Below are positions 1 through 6,907 of a stretch of 6,986 bases of DNA, in pieces. Numbering within the stretch: position 1 is the stretch's first letter; each line of letters opens with the position of its first letter. A program made the position numbers and the translations under genes. The stretch comes from Phycisphaerales bacterium (lineage in GTDB: Bacteria; Planctomycetota; Phycisphaerae; Sedimentisphaerales; Anaerobacaceae): assembly GCA_011057845.1 (NCBI GenBank), contig DSDB01000660.1, positions 1-6,986 on the forward strand. The letters are read 5' to 3'. The notes under the pieces were generated by a model. The model saw nothing but the letters and a program-made list of their open reading frames with translations. It was not told where the DNA came from and made no database searches.

Positions 1-2401
1 CCCGCGGCTCTCCCATCCTGGCCTTTGCGTCCTCGTAAACATCCTGACCCAATCGGCTGACCAACTCCCGGTCGGGATACATCCTGCGAAACTGCTCTCG
101 AAACGCATCCTCGATCTCCACCGTCCGCCGATAATGCGCCGCGGCAACATCGGGATCGAGCAACCGCCCCATCGCCACCTCAAGCCGGGCACTACCCGGA
201 TACTTCCGTATGGCCTCCGCCAGCATCTCGCGGGCCTTTGCCGTATCGCCCGCCAGCTCATACACCTGGGCCAGTTTCTCATTGTTCTTGTAGTCCGCGG
301 GGTTTCGGGCGCCGGCCAAGTCAAAACGGGCGCCGGCCGCCTCCAGCAAACTGGCGTCTTTGCGGGCGGACTGCTCATACTGCCGCAGATACACCTTGCC
401 GTCCAGGCTTAACGCCTCGTCCGACCACGTGTCCGCCTGCACCGCCGCCTCCAGTTGCGTGTGAGCCCGATCCAGGTTGCCCGCGACAATCGCCACATGC
501 GCCAGGCGGATATGCACTGTACTGCGATATACGGGCAGATAGCACACGACCCCAAACACCACCACCGCGGCGGCAACCACCGCCGCTAAACCCACTCGGG
601 CAGCGCCCCGCAGAGAGGTTGGACACGCCTGGGGCCGGTCCGCGACATGCACGCACGCCCCCAGACAGCCGATCATCGCCCACATGGCCGTATAGACACC
701 CGGCTCAAACACGGCGAAGTCAATGAGATTCTGCACCAGAACCGCCACCACCGCACAGCAGACCGCGACGGCAACCCGTTGCAGATGCAGGCCAGAGGCG
801 GCGTCGCCGGTTCGCCGCAAAGGCCCGCCGAAGATCGCCAGACCAATCACAAATGCCGCCACCGGCGCGACATACATCATCACCGCGATGTAGATCGCCA
901 CATCCAATCCCGCATCGCCCGCGCTCACCGGGACCAATCGGTAGCGAAGGACAACCAGGCATACGGCCAGCACAGCGCCGAATACTCCAACGAACCGAGC
1001 CGCTCCGGGGCCATCAGAAACCATCTCAAAGCATGACCGGTCATTCTGAGCGCAGCGAAGAATCTCCTTCCGGCGACGCCCAGACCCTTCGCTTGGCTCA
1101 GGGTGGCAGTCCTTGGGAAGGCCTTTCGCATCGTCGCATCGCTCCGATACCTCCTGTGAACAGACGCCCAGCCACCGCCACAGGGGCCCGATCACCATGA
1201 GCAGAAAGCCCGCCAGCCCAAGAGGGCCGTACTGCCCCAACATACTCAGGGTGAAGTTGTGCGGGTCGCGGACGCTTTCAATCGCCCCGTCCGGCTTATA
1301 GTGCGTGTAGTGCGTTCCAAAGTTGCCGCCTCCGACCCCGGCCGGGTGGTCCGCCACCATCCGGCCCGTCGCATGCCAGTACTGCCAGCGCACCAGCATG
1401 GAGTTGCCCCCCGGCAGCGACCCGTGGGCCAGGCCATGGCCGGCCACGGCCGCCGTCGCGGCACAGGCCACCACGAGAATGCCTATCAACAGCTTCCATC
1501 GATGCCGCCGCACCCAATCGCCACACCGCGCCAGGGCCAGCCACAGGACCGCCCCGGTCGCCAGACCGAGAAATGCCCCCTTGCTGAGCGTCAGCACCAA
1601 CGTCCCAAGCATCGCCGCCACAACCAGGCAACGCAGTAATAATGACCGCGTTTCATCGGCGCCGGCTCCTCCCCGCGGGCGACGGGGCAGAATCAGCATC
1701 GATGCGACGGCAAACAACCCGATCAACAGGAAACAGCCCGCGGAGTTCCGCGTCGTGAAGAATCCCCGCACGCCGCGAGAATAGAGCCGGTGTTCAAACA
1801 GAAAGGTATCGAACGTGCCCGGCTCAATGCCCAGCGCCCCCAGCATCTCCCTCGGGTTCTGCTCATACTGCTGGATCGTCACATCATTGCTGATGAAGTG
1901 CTGCTCGAGCCCCTGGTACACCGTCGCGGTTGCCAACCCCGCCAGCACGCACAGGACCAGATGAATCCGCAAGCGGCTGTTGAGCACCTGCACAAGCAGG
2001 GCGGCCATCAGCACCGGTGCCATCATCGCCGCGGTGGCCGTGGTCGCCGCCCGTTTATCCGATGCAAGACAGCCCGCGATCAGCGCACCGGCCAGAAACA
2101 CCGCCGCCCCAATCTCGAATCCGCCCCAGCGGTACACAAGCCGCCCGGATACCACCCCATCAATCAGCCACACCCCAAACCCCAGGATGAGTAATCCCGA
2201 CAGGGTCAACGTATACAGGGCGTCACTCGTCTCGCCCGGCAGGGCCCCGGTGCTGCCCATGACGCTCTCGGTCACAGTGGCCCGAATCGCAATGACCAGC
2301 AGGCATACCCCAAGCAGCAGGGACTCGAATAACCGCCGTCCGGCCGGAACTACGGCCCCGTTCACTGTCATAACCGACTTCGGATGTTTTCTGGCCGCCA
2401 T
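1..2401 (-). CDS. O-antigen ligase/polymerase family membrane protein with C-terminal TPR region (3' end outside window)
   Basis: The frame stays open from an ATG at 2401 to the left edge, giving 800 residues without a stop, so the C-terminus is missing. Residues about 20-620 are mostly hydrophobic helices, as expected of a polytopic inner-membrane protein. Wzy_C/WaaL-type landmarks are RGFFTTRNSAG (F214-F215), TLSKGAF (K274), VRWQYW (R338) followed by VGGGNFG, and DPHNFTLSMLGQYGPLGLAGF with H381-N382. Family members transfer or polymerise lipid-linked glycans at the periplasmic face. Residues about 625-800 are soluble and TPR-like; the clearest repeat begins at NNEKLAQVYELAGD (N706). The start lies 6 bases after the glycosyltransferase stop, which suggests translational coupling; there is no strong Shine-Dalgarno, and a second ATG (codon 11) is possible. 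Residues 432-454 are encoded by an inserted palindromic repeat. Ligase, polymerase or protein O-glycosylation roles cannot be separated from sequence. Confidence 0.88.
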   Translation of the reverse strand, partial: MAARKHPKSVMTVNGAVVPAGRRLFESLLLGVCLLVIAIRATVTESVMGSTGALPGETSDALYTLTLSGLLILGFGVWLIDGVVSGRLVYRWGGFEIGAAVFLAGALIAGCLASDKRAATTATAAMMAPVLMAALLVQVLNSRLRIHLVLCVLAGLATATVYQGLEQHFISNDVTIQQYEQNPREMLGALGIEPGTFDTFLFEHRLYSRGVRGFFTTRNSAGCFLLIGLFAVASMLILPRRPRGGAGADETRSLLLRCLVVAAMLGTLVLTLSKGAFLGLATGAVLWLALARCGDWVRRHRWKLLIGILVVACAATAAVAGHGLAHGSLPGGNSMLVRWQYWHATGRMVADHPAGVGGGNFGTHYTHYKPDGAIESVRDPHNFTLSMLGQYGPLGLAGFLLMVIGPLWRWLGVCSQEVSERCDDAKGLPKDCHPEPSEGSGRRRKEILRCAQNDRSCFEMVSDGPGAARFVGVFGAVLAVCLVVLRYRLVPVSAGDAGLDVAIYIAVMMYVAPVAAFVIGLAIFGGPLRRTGDAASGLHLQRVAVAVCCAVVAVLVQNLIDFAVFEPGVYTAMWAMIGCLGACVHVADRPQACPTSLRGAARVGLAAVVAAAVVVFGVVCYLPVYRSTVHIRLAHVAIVAGNLDRAHTQLEAAVQADTWSDEALSLDGKVYLRQYEQSARKDASLLEAAGARFDLAGARNPADYKNNEKLAQVYELAGDTAKAREMLAEAIRKYPGSARLEVAMGRLLDPDVAAAHYRRTVEIEDAFREQFRRMYPDRELVSRLGQDVYEDAKARMGEPR
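1042..1105. repeat. REP/MITE-like double-hairpin palindromic repeat inserted in a coding region
   Basis: Two arms, 1042-1065 and 1082-1105, are inverted copies of each other (18 of 24 positions identical). Each arm is also a hairpin of its own: ATTCT (1043-1047) pairs with AGAAT (1059-1063), and ACCCT (1084-1088) pairs with AGGGT (1100-1104). The arms differ at the two central pairs of the 5-bp stem by T:A to C:G changes on both sides, so pairing is kept. The element reads in frame through the ligase gene as HPEPSEGSGRRRK then EILRCAQND, a charged stretch between membrane helices. From memory, near-identical sequences recur in many environmental bacterial genomes as dispersed intergenic repeats; I could not check this here. 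No transposase or target duplication is visible. Confidence 0.75.
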
Positions 2402-2407
2402 AGATCG

Positions 2408-3499
2408 TTACTGTCCGCCACCGGTGTGCTCGAGTATCGCCACCATCGCCAGCACCAGCACCGTCTGGACGGCGATAAGCACAGCCCCGGTCATGTTGAC
2501 CTGATTGAGAAAAACCGCCGCGATGCCGGTGCACAGCGTCGCAAGGTATAACGTCAGCGCCGTCTGGCGATCCGTCAATCCGCGCCGCCGCAGCCGATGC
2601 GAGAAATGCTGCGTATCGCCCACAAACGGGCTCTTGCCCTGGCGAATCCGCAGCAGCGTAACACTGGCGAAGTCGTAGAGCGGCACGGACATGGCCACCA
2701 GCGGCATCAGCACGGCATAACCGCGTCCGCTGCCAGCCTGCGAGTAGTAGGTCGTCCGCAGACTCAGCAGCCCCAGGAAAAACCCCATCACCAGCGACCC
2801 GGCGTCGCCCATGAATATCCTGGCGGGTGGAAAGTTGAACACCAGAAAGCCCAGCAGTGTGCCGATGAACACCAGCGCCACGCCGCCGACGAACACCTGT
2901 CCGCTGCCGGCGGCCGCGGCGAAGAGGATCGCCACCACGATGACCGCCATGCCCGCCGCCGCCCCGTCCATGTTGTCCAGGAAGTTGAACGCGTTCATAA
3001 TCAGCACCATCCAGACCGCCGACAGCAGGACCGTCATGGTCCGACTCTCGATGAACAGCTCCACGCGGATATCCGCCAGCCACGCCGCCGCCGTCGCGGC
3101 CAAAAACTGCACGACCAGCTTCAGGAAGGGCCCCAGCTTCTTTTTGTCGTCCCAGAGCCCCACCGCAAAGAGCACGGTGGCCACGCCCATGACGATCACC
3201 AGTTGGCCGGCCTTGGACGCGAAATCCACCGGATCGATACCGCCCGCGGTCGTCAGAGATCTGAAGTGCCCCGGAACCAGCACGAACTGAATCCCGCAGG
3301 CCGCAACCGCCAGGAACAACATCAACGTCGCGTAGATTGCAATGCCGCCGCCCAGCGGCACCACCGTCCGATGGTACCGGTCTGCCGTCGGTCGGGCCAC
3401 GAAACCCGTCCGCAGGGACCACTTTCGAACCAGCGCCGTCAGACAGACCGACACACCGAACGTCCCCAGAACCAGCCCTATCGCCACAGCCCAGATCAT
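2408..3499 (-). CDS. MraY/WecA/TagO-type polyprenyl-phosphate glycosyl-1-phosphate transferase (glycosyltransferase family 4)
   Basis: This 363-residue polytopic membrane protein has the usual length for the polyprenyl-phosphate N-acetylhexosamine-1-phosphate transferase family. Visible motifs, in order, are RPTADRYHRTVVPLGGGIAI (residues 36-55), GLWDDKKK with the paired aspartates D117-D118, NAFNFLDNMDG (169-179, D175 and D178), ARIFMGDAGS (D232) and SPFVGDTQHFSHRL (H298, H301). Family members move a sugar-1-phosphate from a UDP-sugar to undecaprenyl phosphate on the cytoplasmic side, with Mg2+ held by the aspartates, and so start lipid-linked glycan synthesis. The HFSH form of the last histidine motif and the neighbouring O-antigen ligase favour a WecA-like surface-glycan role over peptidoglycan MraY, but the sugar cannot be read from sequence. 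The start has AGGGG five bases upstream. The gene follows the DUF4416 gene by 21 bases and precedes the ligase by 6. Confidence 0.93.
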   Translation of the reverse strand: MIWAVAIGLVLGTFGVSVCLTALVRKWSLRTGFVARPTADRYHRTVVPLGGGIAIYATLMLFLAVAACGIQFVLVPGHFRSLTTAGGIDPVDFASKAGQLVIVMGVATVLFAVGLWDDKKKLGPFLKLVVQFLAATAAAWLADIRVELFIESRTMTVLLSAVWMVLIMNAFNFLDNMDGAAAGMAVIVVAILFAAAAGSGQVFVGGVALVFIGTLLGFLVFNFPPARIFMGDAGSLVMGFFLGLLSLRTTYYSQAGSGRGYAVLMPLVAMSVPLYDFASVTLLRIRQGKSPFVGDTQHFSHRLRRRGLTDRQTALTLYLATLCTGIAAVFLNQVNMTGAVLIAVQTVLVLAMVAILEHTGGGQ

Positions 3500-3504
3500 A
3501 TACG

Positions 3505-3509
3505 CCCCT
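3505..3509 (-). promoter_or_regulatory. Ribosome binding site of the glycosyl-1-phosphate transferase
   Basis: On the minus strand AGGGG lies five bases before the ATG at 3499. It supports that start, which also gives a normal N-terminal first membrane helix. The site sits inside one copy of a 13-base tandem repeat. Confidence 0.55.
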
Positions 3510-3531
3510 ATACCTACACCCTATACCCTCA
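3506..3531. repeat. Imperfect 13-bp tandem duplication across a gene junction
   Basis: CCCTATACCTACA (3506-3518) is followed directly by CCCTATACCCTCA (3519-3531); 11 of 13 positions match. On the minus strand the second copy carries the last codons and the TAG stop of the DUF4416 gene. The first copy fills the intergenic gap and supplies most of the ribosome binding site of the next gene. Confidence 0.6.
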
Positions 3532-4102
3532 GTCCCCCCAGTATCCCCAAGCGCCGACGCACACGCACCGGGCCCTTCAACTGAGCCGCCAGCCGTTCCC
3601 GGACCTGGTCGAAGAACTCGAAATAGCACTCCTGCCTGTAGTCCGGGTATGTATACGGCATCGCCTTCCAGCCCTTGTCGTAGACCAGCGTCACCTCTGC
3701 CCATATCCGCCGTCCGATGTAGATTCGATGCGAGTAATTCTTGGTGGTGGCCAGCACCAGTTTCGACGGCTCGATGCAGCCGGGGTCCAGGTTGACCGGA
3801 CGCGGCAACGGCAGGGCCGCCTGCACCGCCAGCCTGCGCTCCAGGGCATTGGTCATAAGCTTGATGGCCCCGAGCAACCCGGGATCAATCAGGTCGTCGA
3901 TGCTGATGAATTGCCGCAGTATGCGCGGACCGATCTGTTTGCGGTAGTACTCCGTGGAATCGAACGGCCATTCCTCGCTCCTCAAGTCCACCGCCCCGAA
4001 CCGGCGACCGGCCGCCTCGACCGCCTCGTCGAGACACTGGCGATTCGCCGCCAGTATCCCGATGATCAGCTTGACCGGCGCAGGGTCCTTTAACTCCCAC
4101 AT
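3521..4102 (-). CDS. DUF4416 family protein of unknown function
   Basis: From the ATG at 4102 this is a 193-residue soluble protein with no signal peptide or membrane helix. It has the hallmarks I know for DUF4416: PVKLIIGIL (residues 9-17), FGAVDLRSEEWPFDSTEYY (35-53), the region around IKLMTNALE (80-88), VNLDPG (103-108), KLVLATTKNYSHRIYIG (114-130), WAEVTLVY (134-141) and YTYPDYR (150-156). The family has no established biochemical role. It heads a tight run with a glycosyl-1-phosphate transferase and an O-antigen ligase, which hints at a link to envelope glycan synthesis. The start is uncertain: TTG 4123 and ATG 4117 are in frame, but TTG 4123 falls inside the T-rich tail of the upstream terminator-like hairpin. 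ATG 4102 has a GGAT about ten bases upstream and still precedes the whole conserved domain. Confidence 0.88.
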   Translation of the reverse strand: MWELKDPAPVKLIIGILAANRQCLDEAVEAAGRRFGAVDLRSEEWPFDSTEYYRKQIGPRILRQFISIDDLIDPGLLGAIKLMTNALERRLAVQAALPLPRPVNLDPGCIEPSKLVLATTKNYSHRIYIGRRIWAEVTLVYDKGWKAMPYTYPDYRQECYFEFFDQVRERLAAQLKGPVRVRRRLGILGGLRV

Positions 4103-4121
4103 GGCTGCACGATCCATCCCC

Positions 4122-4154
4122 AAAGAAGACCGGGGCCATTAAGCCGGCCCCGGT
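4122..4154 (-). terminator. Intrinsic terminator-like hairpin after the sugar isomerase gene
   Basis: On the minus strand a perfect 9-bp stem, ACCGGGGCC/GGCCCCGGT (4146-4154 with 4129-4137), has an 8-base loop and is followed by CTTCTTT. It begins 12 bases after the isomerase stop codon. The T-tract is broken by two C bases, so termination may be partial. It lies directly before the DUF4416 gene. Confidence 0.6.
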
Positions 4155-4166
4155 TCAGATACGGCA

Positions 4167-5048
4167 TCAGACATCGCAGATGCGAGCCGCGTACATCAGC
4201 GACTGCATCGGGTCCTTCCTGGGAACGAACTCGTGGCCGACATAGCCGTCGAAGTTCGTCTCGGCGATGGCCCGCATGATGGCCGGATAGTACAACTCCT
4301 GCGTCTCGTCGATCTCATTGCGGCCGGGGTTGCCGCCGGTGTGATAGTGCCCGATGTACTCGTGATACGTCTTGATCGTCCGGATGATGTCGCCTTCCAT
4401 GATCTGGGCGTGATAGATATCGTACAGAATCTTCACGCGCGGCGACCCGACCTGTTTGCACACCTCCACGCCCCAGGCCATCTTGTCGAACATGTAGTCC
4501 GGATGATTAACCTTGCTGTTGAGGTATTCGATGACGATGGTTACGCCCTTCTGCTCGGCGTAGCCGGCCACCTGCTTGAGGCCCGCGACCATGTTCTTGA
4601 TGCCCTCATCGTCGCCCATCCCCTGGCGGTTGCCCGGGAAGGTGATGACGTTGGGCATGCCGTGCTCGGCGTTGGCGTCGATGGCGTCCCGAATCGCCTT
4701 GAGACACTCCGCGTGATTCTCCGTGCGGTTGAGGCCCTTGGTCAGCCCGTGCGTATTCGTCAGCGCGCAGACGAGCCCGTGCTTCTTGAGCGTCGCGAAC
4801 GAATTCGGTCCCAGCAGTTCGATGGCTTTCAGGCCGATGGTCTTGCACGACGCGGCGAATTCATCCAGCGGGATCTTGTCGTAGCACCACTTACTGACGG
4901 ATTGTTTGATTCGACCCTTCGTCACGCATCGTTCCACTGTCGTCGCCCCTTTCACGCTGTCTATGCCCGCCCCCAGCGCAGCCACACCGGCGGCCGCCAG
5001 CGACGATTGACATATAAACGTCCGTCTGGATAACTGTTGTTCGTTCAT
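4167..5048 (-). CDS. Tat-exported sugar isomerase/epimerase-like TIM-barrel protein (hydroxypyruvate isomerase-like)
   Basis: The 293-residue protein begins with a twin-arginine signal: SRRTFI at residues 7-12, then a hydrophobic stretch to about residue 30. The remainder is a xylose-isomerase-like TIM barrel (AP endonuclease family 2 fold). Likely metal ligands are E174 (IVIEYLN), D210 (LYDIYHAQ), H236 (GHYHTGG) and E273 (GHEFVPR). This E-D-H-E set resembles tagatose/psicose 3-epimerases, whereas the segment GGNPGRNEID (238-247) resembles hydroxypyruvate isomerase. The substrate is therefore open: a keto-sugar or small hydroxy-keto acid handled in the periplasm is inferred. A strong ribosome binding site fixes the start. 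Terminator-like hairpins lie on both sides, so the gene may be expressed on its own, although I could not identify its promoter. Such Tat-signal isomerases are, to my knowledge, common in Planctomycetota. Confidence 0.9.
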   Translation of the reverse strand: MNEQQLSRRTFICQSSLAAAGVAALGAGIDSVKGATTVERCVTKGRIKQSVSKWCYDKIPLDEFAASCKTIGLKAIELLGPNSFATLKKHGLVCALTNTHGLTKGLNRTENHAECLKAIRDAIDANAEHGMPNVITFPGNRQGMGDDEGIKNMVAGLKQVAGYAEQKGVTIVIEYLNSKVNHPDYMFDKMAWGVEVCKQVGSPRVKILYDIYHAQIMEGDIIRTIKTYHEYIGHYHTGGNPGRNEIDETQELYYPAIMRAIAETNFDGYVGHEFVPRKDPMQSLMYAARICDV

Positions 5049-5054
5049 AACCGT

Positions 5055-5061
5055 CTCCTTT
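5055..5061 (-). promoter_or_regulatory. Strong Shine-Dalgarno of the sugar isomerase gene
   Basis: AAAGGAG on the minus strand lies six bases before the ATG at 5048. It is the best ribosome binding site in the window and fixes the start just ahead of the Tat motif. Confidence 0.8.
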
Positions 5062-5064
5062 GAA

Positions 5065-5086
5065 CAAAAATGCCGTCGCCGACGGC
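5065..5086 (-). terminator. Intrinsic terminator after proS
   Basis: On the minus strand GCCGTC-GGC-GACGGC (5072-5086) forms a 6-bp GC stem with a 3-base loop, followed by ATTTTTG. It lies 22 bases after the proS stop and only a few bases before the isomerase ribosome binding site. An overlapping alternative stem, GTCGCC-GTC-GGCGAC, shares the same bases. Confidence 0.7.
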
Positions 5087-5089
5087 GAC

Positions 5090-5099
5090 AACGGCCGTT
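5090..5099. promoter_or_regulatory. Perfect 10-bp palindrome in the proS-isomerase gap
   Basis: AACGGCCGTT is fully self-complementary and lies between the proS stop codon and its terminator. It could be an operator half-site pair or part of the terminator structure. No function can be assigned from one copy. Confidence 0.3.
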
Positions 5100-5108
5100 A
5101 CGCCATAT

Positions 5109-6848
5109 TCACACCTTGGGCTCCAATTCGCCCTTGAGCATCCCGACCAGCTCCACGGTCCGCTCGCAGGCCCGATCCACCGGCACAATTTCGCGGTCCG
5201 CCTCCCGGCGCAGCTTGACCTCCACGTTGCCCTCGGCCAGGGATTTCTTGCCCACCGTCACGCGAACCGGGATGCCAATGAGGTCCGCATCCTTGAATTT
5301 CACGCCGCCGCGGGCCTCCCGGTCGTCGTACAGCACGTCCAGCCCGCGCCCCATCAGGTCCTCGTAGATTCGCTCGGCGGCGGCGGCTACCTCCGGGTCC
5401 TCCTGATTGACGCACGTCACCAGCACCTCGTAGGGGGCAATGGAAATGGGCCAGATGACGCCGTTTGCGTCGTTGCCCAGCTCAATGGCCGAGGCGAGTA
5501 TCCTGTTGACGCCGATCCCATAACAGCCCATCAGACAGGGCTGCTCATGGCCGTTCTCATCCAGAAACTTGGCGCCCAATTTGACGCTGTACTTGGTTCC
5601 CAGCTTGAATACCTGCCCGACTTCAATGCCCTTCTTGAACAGCAGCTCCTTGCCCCGATAGGTATCGCCCGGCACGGCCAGCCGAAGGTCCAGCACCTGT
5701 GCCCGGCCCACATCGAAATCCCGCCCGGGCACGATATTGACCGTGTGGTAATCCGTCCTGTTGGCCCCGCCGATCCAAACATCCATAGCCGCCACGGCGT
5801 GGTCGATCAGCACCTTGCCAACACTGTCGGCCAGGCCGACCGGACCGGCAAACCCGACATGGGCGCCGGTGGCCTTCATTATGGTCGCCTCATCCGCCAG
5901 TTCAATGTGTGCCCCGCCGAGGGCCCCGCGGAGCTTCTCCTCGTTGACGTCATGGTCGCCGCGGACCAGCGCCGCCACGACATCCTCGCCTGCGGTGTAG
6001 ATCAGCGTCTTGACCATCTGGGCCGGTTGCGTCTTGAGAAACGCACAGACCGCCTCGATACTGCCGACATTCGGCGTGTGCACGTCCTGCATCGGGGGTA
6101 CATCGGCAGCAGGGGCCGCCTGGGTCACCGGATCGACCGCGGCACGTTCGAGGTTGGCCGCGTAAGTCCCATCGGCCGTATAGACGATGGTATCCTCGCC
6201 GGATTCACAGGGGATCGTGAACTGATGCGACCCGGAGCCGCCCATCTCCCCGCTCTCGGCCTCGACAATGACGTACTCCAGTCCGCACCGCTCGAAGATG
6301 CGGCAATAGGCGTCGTACATCTTGCGGTAGGACTGCTCCAACTGCTCGGGATTGGCGTCGAAGCTGTAGGCGTCCTTCATGATGAACTCCCGCGAGCGGA
6401 TCGCCCCGAACCGGGGCCGGAACTCATCGCGAAACTTCGGACTGATCTGGTAGAGGTTGAACGGCAATTGCTTGTACGAGCTGATCTCTCCGGCGGCGAT
6501 ATAGGTGAACACCTCCTCGGCCGTCGGGCCCAGCACATGGGCCCGCCCGTGCCGGTCCTCCAGATGGAACATCGTGGGTCCGTAGTCGGCGCTGCGACCG
6601 GTCTGGTCCCACAACTCCCGCGGGTGCATCGAGGGCACGACAATCTCCAGGGCCCCGGCCCGATCCATCTCCTGGCGCACAATGGCGATGATCTTGAGCA
6701 GGCTTCGCCACCCGAGCGGCAGATACGCATAGGTGCCGCTGGCGACCTTGCGGAATATCCCCGCCCGAATCATCAACTGGTGGCTGATCGTCTCGGCATC
6801 GGCCGGAACCTCTTTGACCGTCGGTATGAACGTCTTGCTGTATCGCAT
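5109..6848 (-). CDS. proS: Prolyl-tRNA synthetase, bacterial type with editing domain
   Basis: The 579-residue product matches the length and order of bacterial-type ProRS (about 570 residues). It activates proline with ATP and charges tRNA-Pro in the cytoplasm. The start MRYSKTFIPT and the segment SHQLMIRAGIFRKVASGTYAYLPLG (residues 22-46) are typical. Class II motif 2 is FRDEFRPRFGAIRSREF (139-155) followed by IMKDAYSF. Motif 3 is GCYGIGVNRILASAIE (441-456). The inserted YbaK-like editing domain spans about 230-390, with MVKTLIY (K280), RGDHDVNEEKL (296-306), GAHVGFAGPVGL (328-339) and NIVPGRDF (371-378); it hydrolyses mischarged Ala-tRNA-Pro in the family. The C-terminal anticodon-binding domain covers about 472-579 (YDDREARGGVKFKDADLIG). 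No key motif is broken. A sigma70-like promoter lies about 60 bases upstream, and a terminator follows, so it is probably transcribed alone. Confidence 0.97.
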   Translation of the reverse strand: MRYSKTFIPTVKEVPADAETISHQLMIRAGIFRKVASGTYAYLPLGWRSLLKIIAIVRQEMDRAGALEIVVPSMHPRELWDQTGRSADYGPTMFHLEDRHGRAHVLGPTAEEVFTYIAAGEISSYKQLPFNLYQISPKFRDEFRPRFGAIRSREFIMKDAYSFDANPEQLEQSYRKMYDAYCRIFERCGLEYVIVEAESGEMGGSGSHQFTIPCESGEDTIVYTADGTYAANLERAAVDPVTQAAPAADVPPMQDVHTPNVGSIEAVCAFLKTQPAQMVKTLIYTAGEDVVAALVRGDHDVNEEKLRGALGGAHIELADEATIMKATGAHVGFAGPVGLADSVGKVLIDHAVAAMDVWIGGANRTDYHTVNIVPGRDFDVGRAQVLDLRLAVPGDTYRGKELLFKKGIEVGQVFKLGTKYSVKLGAKFLDENGHEQPCLMGCYGIGVNRILASAIELGNDANGVIWPISIAPYEVLVTCVNQEDPEVAAAAERIYEDLMGRGLDVLYDDREARGGVKFKDADLIGIPVRVTVGKKSLAEGNVEVKLRREADREIVPVDRACERTVELVGMLKGELEPKV

Positions 6849-6907
6849 GGCGTCTGTCTCAATGACTATGTAATCGCCTCAGAACCGCATTCCGAAGCGA
6901 AAACATT

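Noticed and set aside
238..726. Proline-rich 162-codon plus-strand frame, possible small protein
   Set aside because: It lies opposite the TPR and membrane part of the ligase; its Pro/Arg-rich low-complexity sequence is typical of a shadow frame.
1042..1105. CRISPR repeat or intrinsic terminator
   Set aside because: There is one element with no spacers or array, and it lies inside an open coding frame with no T-tract.
1021..1160. The ligase might be a pseudogene disrupted by the inserted repeat
   Set aside because: I translated the whole minus-strand frame from 2401 to 1: it stays open through the repeat, and clear domain sequence continues on both sides.
2223..3704. A 493-codon open frame on the minus strand
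   Set aside because: It overlaps the well-supported glycosyltransferase in another frame, is rich in Gly and Arg with no membrane segments or family motif, and arises from GC-rich sequence lacking stops.
2597..4093. A 498-codon open frame on the plus strand
   Set aside because: Antisense to two recognised genes. Its translation is full of His, Gln and Arg, as expected for the complement of a membrane-protein gene, and it matches no known domain.
4233..5033. A 266-codon open frame on the plus strand
   Set aside because: Antisense to the isomerase gene, with a composition that mirrors it (Val, Asp, Arg, Leu rich). No ribosome binding site or recognisable motif.
6849..6907. T-box or other riboswitch leader in front of proS
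   Set aside because: The leader is only about 50 bases, too short for a T-box, and has no antiterminator-like element or terminator hairpin.
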